Below, piece by piece: positions 57,148 to 64,000 of a DNA stretch of 64,000 nt. A program made the position numbers and the translations under genes. The notes beneath the pieces were generated by a model. It made no database searches. It saw only the letters and a list, made by a program, of their open reading frames with translations, and had not been told where the DNA came from. Location of the stretch: assembly GCA_017651465.1 (NCBI GenBank), contig JAGCCX010000024.1, positions 1 through 64,000 on the forward strand. Direction: 5' to 3'. Within the stretch, counting starts at the first letter, position 1; each line of letters opens with the position of its first letter. This DNA comes from Bacteroidales bacterium. GTDB lineage: Bacteria; Bacteroidota; Bacteroidia; Bacteroidales; UBA932.

Positions 57148-59289
57148 TCAATTGTATTTAACTGTTGCTGTCTGGGTGGGGCTCACCGTAAGCGTAACGC
57201 TGTGGGAGCCGATGAAATCGTACTGTACCGATATGCCGTCCGCATCGTCGGACAGCACCGTGACGCCCTTGCAGGAGTGTACCAGGTTTGCCGACTGCTC
57301 TACCTGCAGATCGTATTTTCCGTGGGTTTCGATGCAGGAGGCAAAGATGTGGTCGCCGGCATTCTTCTCGCGGAGGATGTACATAGGCTCGTTCCTGAGG
57401 TTGAAATCGGGGTCTGAAGCTCCGCCGCGGCAGATGTAAACCTCGGTGGAGGGAGTGGTGGCGGTAGAAACAGTATACATCCTGTAGCCTGTGAGCCAGG
57501 TATAGGAGGTAGTGCCCTGCGCTCCCCTGCCCTTGGCCTCGGTCCAGATGTGCTGGTAGCCGTTGGCATTCCCCAGGGTGGACATCGAGGTAAGGGCCCT
57601 CTCGTAAGGGACCGAAAGGGAAATCATATGCCCGTTGTAATGGACGGGATAATCGTACTGGTGCCTGGAGGAGCTCTCCGCCTTGAGTACGTCCATAATA
57701 AGGGGATACTCGAGGAAAGGCACCGAGGCATAGACCAGGTAACGGGTGAAGGACACGCCGGGATAGGCGTTGTCTTCGCGGGCGGCGACGCTCTGCAGAT
57801 CATCCTCAAAACTGTGCCAGAGCACCTCGGGATGATATTTCTGTGACTCGCGCCACTTGCCGCCGAACATATTCTGCCCGTCCACCACAAGGGTGTTGTG
57901 GGCTATGGAACTCTTGGCCCAGGACTCGTTCTCGTGAGTGTAGTGGCCGTTGTATTTTGCCTCTATGTTGAGGAAGCGGGCAGCGCCGTAATCGGTAACT
58001 ATCTCGTTGCCGGCGTCGTAGTAGGCAAAAGTAAGCTTGTCGAAATGACCGTGGCTCAGGCCGTGCGAGGTGGCCTTGAAGGTCACGGCGCTGTTGAGTT
58101 TGCCGGAAGAGGGACGCATAATGCAGAAGGCGCCCTCGGTGCCGTCGCCGCCGTCGCGCAGCCACATACTGTGCAGATCCAGAGGTTCGGCCTCACCGGC
58201 AGCTATCCCCTTGGCCACGGCAAAGCCGGCGTCGGACACGAGCACCTTGTGCTGATAGTCCTGAACCACGGAAAGGAGGCTCTTGTCGGCGGGGTTGGCG
58301 TTGTAAGCTATATCCACGGCCGAGATGAGCTCCTGGGCGCTGTAGCCCTTCTCGAGGGCGTCGTTGAAGTGCATAAATTCGCCTTCGTAGGCCATCTGGA
58401 GCAGGGCATCGACGGCTTTGAGAAGTATGCCGTCGCGATACTCGAATATCTTGAGCTCGGGACTATATACGTCGAGGCACTGCGCAAAGGTAACGAAGGG
58501 CCAGATAGCGTACCTCAGGTAGTAAGCCCCCTCGGTGAAGTATCCGTCGGGCGAAAACAGCACGTCCATCTGCTTGAGGAATCCGCCCTCGCCGCTTAGG
58601 TCGCTGCCGTACAGGGCTTTCTGCACAAGAGCGTCGTCCCCCATCGCTATTCCTATCATACCTACACCCGCACACGCCCAGGTAGCCCAGTTGTTGAGAT
58701 TGTTGAACATCTGGGTGTTGGCCCTGTTGTGGGGCAGGCCGGTCATTATGAAGTCGGTGTAGGGGTACAGGAACTCCTTCTCTATACGCTCCCTCTCTTC
58801 GGCTGAAAGGTAATCGTAGATGCAGTCGTACGCCACGGAGGTGTGCACCAGGAAGACGCTCTCGTTGAGAGTCTGCCAGAAGATGCGGCCGGGATTGCCC
58901 GACAGGCCCAGGGGATGGAAGTCCAGCGAGGGATAGAAGTCCACGTAGGCAAGGAGGATGTCCTTGACTTTGCTGGCATATTTTTCATCGCCTGTGAGCT
59001 GCCAGGCTATGCCCATATTGTACATATCGTAGTAGTTGAGCTTGTGCATCTCGTGGCTGTAACCGCCTCCTCCGTCCTTGGGAGTGGGAAGGCAGATTTC
59101 GCGCACGGCGGCCTCGTCGGCATCTGCAAGCAGCTTGTCGAAGGAGGTGTCGAACACGGGCAGCTTGCCCCTGCTGGCGCGGATTTGCTTAACGCCGTCG
59201 GCAGTGAGCAGCAGGCTGGGATGCGCAGTCTGTACAGCCTGGGTGCAGGCGCACAGGGCCAGGGTCAACAGTATGGTCAGTTTTCTCAT
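57148..59289 (-). CDS. PL17-type alginate exolyase (heparinase II/III fold)
   Basis: A 713-residue lipoprotein (LCAC, Cys15). The N-terminal (alpha/alpha) toroid runs to about 370, with SPDGYFTEGAYYLRY at 246-260 holding the likely catalytic Tyr257. The C-terminal heparinase II/III-like sandwich has SHGLSHGHFDKLTFAYYDAG at 408-427. It would release unsaturated monomer from oligoalginate. The segment expected to carry the Asn-His pair reads LNNWATW (198-204) with no His. Length normal. Its start overlaps the stop of the next lyase (ATGA). Confidence 0.88.
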   Translation of the reverse strand: MRKLTILLTLALCACTQAVQTAHPSLLLTADGVKQIRASRGKLPVFDTSFDKLLADADEAAVREICLPTPKDGGGGYSHEMHKLNYYDMYNMGIAWQLTGDEKYASKVKDILLAYVDFYPSLDFHPLGLSGNPGRIFWQTLNESVFLVHTSVAYDCIYDYLSAEERERIEKEFLYPYTDFIMTGLPHNRANTQMFNNLNNWATWACAGVGMIGIAMGDDALVQKALYGSDLSGEGGFLKQMDVLFSPDGYFTEGAYYLRYAIWPFVTFAQCLDVYSPELKIFEYRDGILLKAVDALLQMAYEGEFMHFNDALEKGYSAQELISAVDIAYNANPADKSLLSVVQDYQHKVLVSDAGFAVAKGIAAGEAEPLDLHSMWLRDGGDGTEGAFCIMRPSSGKLNSAVTFKATSHGLSHGHFDKLTFAYYDAGNEIVTDYGAARFLNIEAKYNGHYTHENESWAKSSIAHNTLVVDGQNMFGGKWRESQKYHPEVLWHSFEDDLQSVAAREDNAYPGVSFTRYLVYASVPFLEYPLIMDVLKAESSSRHQYDYPVHYNGHMISLSVPYERALTSMSTLGNANGYQHIWTEAKGRGAQGTTSYTWLTGYRMYTVSTATTPSTEVYICRGGASDPDFNLRNEPMYILREKNAGDHIFASCIETHGKYDLQVEQSANLVHSCKGVTVLSDDADGISVQYDFIGSHSVTLTVSPTQTATVKYN

Positions 59290-61229
59290 AAGGGTCTGTT
59301 TGATAACGTTTTACCACTGTCGCGGAAAGTATTGCCGGCGACGGATATCTTTTCCCAGGGAGCGTCGTCGAGGCGTATGGAGTAGCCGCCGCGGCCGCTG
59401 CCGGTGAAAGTGTTGCCGGATATGTCGAGGACCTGCGCTCCGATTATTCTCAGCACCGAGCCCCGGACCTTGTTGCAGCAGTCGTCGAAAGTGCAGCCGC
59501 GCACGGTCACATAAGGGCCGGCGGTGGATTCGTCGCTGCCGTTGCGGGCAATCTGTACGGGTATGCCCAGGATGCGCTTGAAAGAGCAGTTCTCTATGAG
59601 TATGTCGTCGGCATTGTAGCGTCCTTTGTCCTCAGTCTCCGCGGCATAATTGACGGCGTCGCCGGAAAGGGCTTCGAAGGAGCAGCCGCGCACGGTCACG
59701 CTCTCGGCAAACGTGCCCTTGAGCCCGCGGATGGGGACGAATCCGCTCTCGCCGCAGTCGGAGAAGCAGCAATCCTCAACCAGGAGGGTGTAGGGCTCTA
59801 TCATATTGTCGTCGGTGGAGATGATGCCCTTGGCAAGGCTGCGGCCGGGAGTGAGGCGGCCGCTGAAGCGTATGCCGCGCACCGTGAGCGAACCTCCGTC
59901 GCAGATGGTAATCATATTCTGACTCTTCCTGCCGGCAAAAATCACCTCGGGAGAGGCTCCTTCGGCGGCCCTGATCACGGTAGGCCGGCTTATCCTCATC
60001 CCCTCTTCAAGCACGTACAGGCTGTCTTTGAGCACTATTTCCTCCACCTCTCCGGTGCCGGCGGGCTTAACCTCGAACCACGATGCGCCACGCCCGGCAA
60101 GCAACTCTTCGTACGCCGGCTCGGCGCTGGTCTGTACGGGATCGACTTTATTGTCTTTCCATACCGTGCCCGCGGGAGCGAGAGTGCGCTCGAAGTCCTG
60201 CCCGGTGTTGAACTCGATGCTGCGGCAGGCCTCGAAGAGGTTGTTCTCGACAACCGTGTTCTTTACCTGCATATACCTGTTGGGCAGCGAGTTGGGAACT
60301 CCGTACATCAATGCGAGCGCGGAGAAGAATCGCTCCCCGGCAAGGCTCAGGAAGGTATTCCCGAGGACCTTCTGGTCTTCGCCGACTATGCGTACGCCGC
60401 CGGTGTTACGGACGTTGTGACCGATAAACAGATTGCCGGAAGCGGTGTTGCGGTCGCCGTGACGGAGCGCAAGAACGCCCTGGCACTCGTAGAAGACGTT
60501 GCCGGAAATGGTGTTCTCAGAGGATTTGATCGAAACCACCTCGACCTCGCCGTTGCAACGGTCGAAAAGGTTCTCGCTGATCAGCGTACGGGAGTTCTGC
60601 AGGCACTGCTGCGAAGTACCCACGCGTATGGTCTCGGCCCCGTTGGAGCCGTAAACCGGCCTGGGGCCGAAGTAGTTGTGATCGATGCTGTGGCGGTTGT
60701 CGTCGCATCCGTCGTAATTCAGCATCACTATAAGAGTTACTCCGAGGTTCAGCTTGCCGGTGAAGGCGCAGTGGTCAACCCTGTTGCCGCGTCCGTAGAG
60801 GTGCACGTAGCTGTAGGAAATGTCGCGCCTGGCGGGGTTGCAGGAGTCGATGACGCAGTCGGTGAGGCGGCATCCGCCGGCAAGCGAATCGCCATCGCGG
60901 AACTCCACTATGGTGCCTTTTTCGGCAACGCAGTTGCGGAACAGCAAGCCGCTCACCTCAAGACCGTTGCCACTAATGTGAAGCGACGACTCCCCTTCTA
61001 TCACTACCTTGCCGGGATGCTCCGCCACAACCACCACGGGTTTGGCGGCCTCGCCCCGGCCCTCCCAGCGCAGGTCCACGTCGGTCCACACCCCGTCGCG
61101 TACCACCAGGGTATCTCCGGGGTTTGCCGATTGCAGGGCCTTGCCTATGTCCTCCAGCCCCAAGGAGCGGGACGTGCAGGAACAGACGGCCACTGCAAGC
61201 AACAGGATATGTACGCTGAACTTTCTCAT
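59286..61229 (-). CDS. PL6 alginate lyase, two-domain
   Basis: A 647-residue lipoprotein (AVCSC, Cys18) with a right-handed beta-helix of the PL6/chondroitinase B family. The catalytic pair is K235 (VVSIKSSENT) and R256 (ALRHGD), 21 residues apart as in known PL6 enzymes. A second beta-helix follows from about 390 (VLEEGMRISRPTVIRAAEG...), as in two-domain PL6 enzymes. The ATG at 61229 starts the signal; the frame upstream overlaps the other PL6 gene. ATGA coupling on both sides. Confidence 0.92.
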   Translation of the reverse strand: MRKFSVHILLLAVAVCSCTSRSLGLEDIGKALQSANPGDTLVVRDGVWTDVDLRWEGRGEAAKPVVVVAEHPGKVVIEGESSLHISGNGLEVSGLLFRNCVAEKGTIVEFRDGDSLAGGCRLTDCVIDSCNPARRDISYSYVHLYGRGNRVDHCAFTGKLNLGVTLIVMLNYDGCDDNRHSIDHNYFGPRPVYGSNGAETIRVGTSQQCLQNSRTLISENLFDRCNGEVEVVSIKSSENTISGNVFYECQGVLALRHGDRNTASGNLFIGHNVRNTGGVRIVGEDQKVLGNTFLSLAGERFFSALALMYGVPNSLPNRYMQVKNTVVENNLFEACRSIEFNTGQDFERTLAPAGTVWKDNKVDPVQTSAEPAYEELLAGRGASWFEVKPAGTGEVEEIVLKDSLYVLEEGMRISRPTVIRAAEGASPEVIFAGRKSQNMITICDGGSLTVRGIRFSGRLTPGRSLAKGIISTDDNMIEPYTLLVEDCCFSDCGESGFVPIRGLKGTFAESVTVRGCSFEALSGDAVNYAAETEDKGRYNADDILIENCSFKRILGIPVQIARNGSDESTAGPYVTVRGCTFDDCCNKVRGSVLRIIGAQVLDISGNTFTGSGRGGYSIRLDDAPWEKISVAGNTFRDSGKTLSNRPL

Positions 61230-62581
61230 TTCCAGGTTATTCCTGCGTTCTTTCGGATTGCGGATATAGCTTCGGACTTGTCGTCGTAGGCGGGTTTGCC
61301 GGACACCGTGCCCAGTGAAACTCCCTTCTGCGAGCCTCCGTAGATGATATTGTCTTCCCACTTGACGGCGCCGGCGGGAGTGCCTTCCATCACATTCACG
61401 GGAATCATATAGTTCTTGCCCGATATGATGGTATTCCCCTTGAAGAGCAGGTTTTCGGGCGCACTGTCCTGGGTGTCGCGCTGACCGTAGTTGATTACGA
61501 TTCCGTTGCGGCAGTCCACGAAGAGGTTGTCCCTCACAATGCAGTCCTTAACCGTCCAGTAACCGTTGAGAGCGGCTCCGGACTCCCCTTTCACCACGCA
61601 CAAGGCGCTCTTGTAATTGGCTCCGGTGAGGTTGAAGAAGTAGTTCTCTTCCACTATGTGGCGCTCGCCTATTATACGCACGCCGCCCACCTCGGTCTTG
61701 CCTCCCGAGAGGAAAAAGTTCTTCCTCACGGTGCAGGCGTTGCCGTGGCGCAGGGTGAGCGAGCCTTCGCCCTCTTCAAAGAGGTTGCCCTCGTAGAGGT
61801 TGCCGCAGCTTTTGCTGGAGATGATCTCCGCCCTCTCGCCGTCGCAGCGGTAGAAATGGTTGCCGCGCACTATGCAGTTTGCGTCCGACATCGAGAAGTC
61901 GCTGGTGCCGATGCGTATCGACTCCTGGCCGTTGCGGGGCTTTCCCTTATCGTCATAATGGGTGTACGGCCTGGTGAAATAGTTGTCGGCAATCACGTGA
62001 GCGGGCACTATCCCCTCTTCCATCCATACCACCAGCAAGCAGCCCATATTCTTCTTGTCCAGGAAGGTACAATGCGATATCTCGTTGTGGGTCCCGTACA
62101 TCGACACCCACTTGGTATCCACCTCCGAGGGCTTGCTGCCCTTGCCGTCGATACGGCAGTCGGATATGCGGCAGTTGCTGCTGCCCTTGGCAAACGTGAG
62201 CACGGAGCCCTTTACGGAAGTGTCCAGCCCGGTGAACGAAAAGCCTTCCGCCACCAGCCAGCTGCCCTGCAACTGAATGGAAGACACGCCCTTGAACACC
62301 ACCTTTCCGGGCGTCTGGGCCCTGAGGGTGATCGGGGAGCCTTCGGCGCCGCTGGCGGATATCTTGATGGTCACGTTCTCGTATTCTCCGTCAGCCCAGA
62401 GTATGGTATCGCCGGGCTTAGCAGAGCGGAGAGCGGCACGGAGAGATTCCGCGTCGCTCACCACCACTCCGGCGTCCTGTTTGGAAGGGATAGGATCCGG
62501 GATAACAAATTGTCTCGAGCATCCCACCGGAGCGGCGAGAGCAATGAGCACTGCAAGTTCTGCAAACAACATTTTACTCAT
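61226..62581 (-). CDS. PL6 alginate lyase, single-domain
   Basis: A 451-residue lipoprotein (APVGC, Cys21) carrying FVIPDPIP right after the anchor, like the lyase at 47754-48698. The beta-helix has K257 (ISSKSCGN) and R278 (LTLRHGN), 21 residues apart, matching the PL6 Lys/Arg pair, plus the calcium-site region NGQESIRIGTS. It is an endolyase candidate at the cell surface. It overlaps the stop of the TIG-domain gene by 8 nt. Confidence 0.93.
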   Translation of the reverse strand: MSKMLFAELAVLIALAAPVGCSRQFVIPDPIPSKQDAGVVVSDAESLRAALRSAKPGDTILWADGEYENVTIKISASGAEGSPITLRAQTPGKVVFKGVSSIQLQGSWLVAEGFSFTGLDTSVKGSVLTFAKGSSNCRISDCRIDGKGSKPSEVDTKWVSMYGTHNEISHCTFLDKKNMGCLLVVWMEEGIVPAHVIADNYFTRPYTHYDDKGKPRNGQESIRIGTSDFSMSDANCIVRGNHFYRCDGERAEIISSKSCGNLYEGNLFEEGEGSLTLRHGNACTVRKNFFLSGGKTEVGGVRIIGERHIVEENYFFNLTGANYKSALCVVKGESGAALNGYWTVKDCIVRDNLFVDCRNGIVINYGQRDTQDSAPENLLFKGNTIISGKNYMIPVNVMEGTPAGAVKWEDNIIYGGSQKGVSLGTVSGKPAYDDKSEAISAIRKNAGITWK

Positions 62582-64000
62582 TAATTACGTTGGACCAGTA
62601 GAGGTCTATCTCGATGTAGCCCTCGCGGGATTCAAGTGCAAGTCCGGTGGCAGGGTCGCCGCAGGTGACTTCGCGCACGTACATAAAGCCTATCTTGTGG
62701 ATGTCTCCGCTATCGACAGGCTTGCCGCCGGTGGTGGAGGCGTGATCGTAAGTTACGTACTGCATACAAATTACGCTGCCCTTGACCCAGGTGCTGCCCT
62801 CGGAGGTGCCGAACGCGGGAGCGCTGGTGCCGGCCAGTTCGGGCTCGCCCAGGATGTCGGTCAGAGTGCCAGCCGCAACGTTGGTCTTGATGTCGCCCTC
62901 TCCCATTATCTTCATAAAGATTATCGGGGTGCCGAAAGTGCTGGGCAGCGAGGTGCTCAGGTCGGAGAGACGATGAGTCTTAAGCTGTGAGTTGGAGTTG
63001 GCCGGGTTGTTGAAGGCCAGCTTGTGGGCGCTCGAAGCACTGGCGAACATATAAGGCTTGACTGAGTAGTAATCGGCCTTGCTGCCTCCGGTGACTTTGC
63101 TCGACTGGCCCACCACGGTGTTGGTTCCGGACTTGGCGGGGGCGTCCACTGGAATGTCGTTCCACTCGTCGGCCGATATCACGCGTCCCTCGTCAAGCAG
63201 GATGAAGGCATTCTGGTTGTTGAAGGCGGGATAGGTGGCCTTGGAGTTGGAGCCGGTACCTATCTTGAGGCCCTTGGTGTAGTAGAACGGATACACGGTC
63301 ACGGTGCCGAAGTCGGCGCGGTTGCCGCCGTTCCAGATGGCCACGAGGGTGACTTCCTTGGCAGCGGTACCGGAAATGTCGGTCGGCACCACAAACTGAG
63401 CCTGTATGTCGGTGGCGGGGGCTGCGAGGGCAGCTTCCTTGCCGTCGATCTCGAACTTCTCGATGGATGCCATATTCTCGCCCTTGACGGTAACCGTCCT
63501 GCCCAGGAAGATGCCGCTGTAGCCTTCGTCGGCCGGAGCCACGGATGCAAATACGGGGGCTGCGGGGCCTATCGGGGTGGTATCCACCTTGAAATCGGCC
63601 AGGATGGTGACGGACTGCTCGGCGGGAATGCCGTACAGGGCCGTGAGAGCCTTCCCTACCACCGCGGGATTCTGCTGGGTGAGCCCGGAGGGCACCTTAA
63701 CCGTAATGGCAGTATCGGAGATGTCGGCTATCAGAAGCTCCTCGTCTCCCCACTTGACAGCAGATACCAGGGTGAGGTTTTGTCCGGTGAGGCTTACCTC
63801 GTCGCCGAGCCTTGCAGCGGACGCCTGGGAGTAGCTGTTGAACACAGGGATGCTCAGAGTGAATTTGTCGGCAAAGGGGATGGTTCCGCCCGACCATACA
63901 GCGGCCACATCCAGGTCGGTGTCGGCAGTCTGCACTTTGACGGCAGGCACTGCCACCACAACTTCGGCCCCGGTGTGCGAAGTGAATGCAGACGCTGCCA
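62574..64000 (-). CDS. TIG-domain surface glycan-binding protein (5' end outside the window)
   Basis: Partial: the frame stays open to the right edge (a GTG at 63959 is not the start), so the N-terminus and signal are missing. At least 475 residues remain. Two or more IPT/TIG Ig-like repeats are visible (ARLGDEVSLTGQNL, IFLGRTVTVKGENM, each ahead of a strand like VTVYPF). A C-terminal ~200-residue glycan-binding type domain ends YIEIDLYWSNVINE. It holds the SusE/SGBP position of a PUL, so susC/susD are expected beyond the edge. Confidence 0.85.
   Translation of the reverse strand, partial: AASAFTSHTGAEVVVAVPAVKVQTADTDLDVAAVWSGGTIPFADKFTLSIPVFNSYSQASAARLGDEVSLTGQNLTLVSAVKWGDEELLIADISDTAITVKVPSGLTQQNPAVVGKALTALYGIPAEQSVTILADFKVDTTPIGPAAPVFASVAPADEGYSGIFLGRTVTVKGENMASIEKFEIDGKEAALAAPATDIQAQFVVPTDISGTAAKEVTLVAIWNGGNRADFGTVTVYPFYYTKGLKIGTGSNSKATYPAFNNQNAFILLDEGRVISADEWNDIPVDAPAKSGTNTVVGQSSKVTGGSKADYYSVKPYMFASASSAHKLAFNNPANSNSQLKTHRLSDLSTSLPSTFGTPIIFMKIMGEGDIKTNVAAGTLTDILGEPELAGTSAPAFGTSEGSTWVKGSVICMQYVTYDHASTTGGKPVDSGDIHKIGFMYVREVTCGDPATGLALESREGYIEIDLYWSNVINE

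Overview
The window reads as chromosomal DNA of a GC-rich member of the Bacteroidales (Bacteroidota), probably a gut or rumen lineage; no species is claimed. The evidence is the promoter type (TAnnTTTG boxes, several with TTTG 19-20 bp upstream), near absence of Shine-Dalgarno sequences, many short-spaced lipoproteins, DUF1573, DUF3078, DUF4922, WbqC-like and fimbrillin-like families, and an alginate polysaccharide-utilisation locus (PUL).

Layout. 1-216 is a 52-bp tandem array, followed by a polyprenol-phosphate-sugar type glycosyltransferase. 976-4865 is an AT-richer island: two fulvocin C-related lipoproteins and a DUF1573 lipoprotein, divergent from a membrane-anchored TPR/HTH regulator. 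4916-10319 holds Tex, a ClC channel, a sirtuin and tRNA-Thr. 10337-14645 is rimP-nusA-infB, coupled by 1-nt overlaps. 14785-16316 is a RAYT-like (HUH transposase-like) gene between two arrays of the same 51-bp repeat. 16341-17090 is pnuC. 17132-25247 is a second AT-richer island: an outer-membrane protein, a tandemly duplicated lipoprotein pair, a large secreted lipase-like hydrolase, a small secreted protein and a second TPR/HTH regulator. 25244-31129 is the lipid A cluster lpxD-lpxC-lpxA with wbqC-like and envelope genes. 31323-34895 is proS, a DUF3078 protein and tilS, the last carrying a palindromic insertion. 34907-45164 is mostly cell-envelope: DPP III-like peptidase, murI, a Ser/Gly-rich DUF6515-like protein, NamZ, an AmpG-like permease, a DUF4922-SpoIID fusion, a Nudix hydrolase and a CCDC81/HU-like membrane protein. 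45204-45923 has a ProX-type editing protein and tRNA-Asn. 46057-47023 holds two decayed genes.

47035-64000 is the alginate PUL, nearly all on the minus strand and running off the right edge (susC/susD are not seen and may lie beyond it). In transcription order: a TIG-domain surface glycan-binding protein (partial), two PL6 lyases, a PL17-type exolyase, KdgF, an MFS uronate transporter and an SDR reductase, then two [tiny peptide + fimbrillin-like/beta-helix lipoprotein] units, the second continuing in frame past a single TGA into a jelly-roll lyase module. A further jelly-roll lyase and a FadR-family regulator form a separate short operon, divergent from an esterase. Surface PL6/jelly-roll lyases would cut alginate, PL17 would release unsaturated monouronate, KdgF would linearise it, and the MFS and SDR proteins would import and reduce it. 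A 16-bp palindrome of the UxuR/ExuR type in the divergent promoter region is the likely operator of the FadR protein.

Most noteworthy: the RAYT gene bracketed by 51-bp arrays; the stop-split fimbrillin/beta-helix/lyase gene; the paired tiny DFxW peptides; the fulvocin C-related operon divergent from a TPR/HTH regulator; GTG starts exactly 4 nt after a promoter box (possible leaderless mRNAs); a short RimP; and a repeat insertion kept in frame in tilS.
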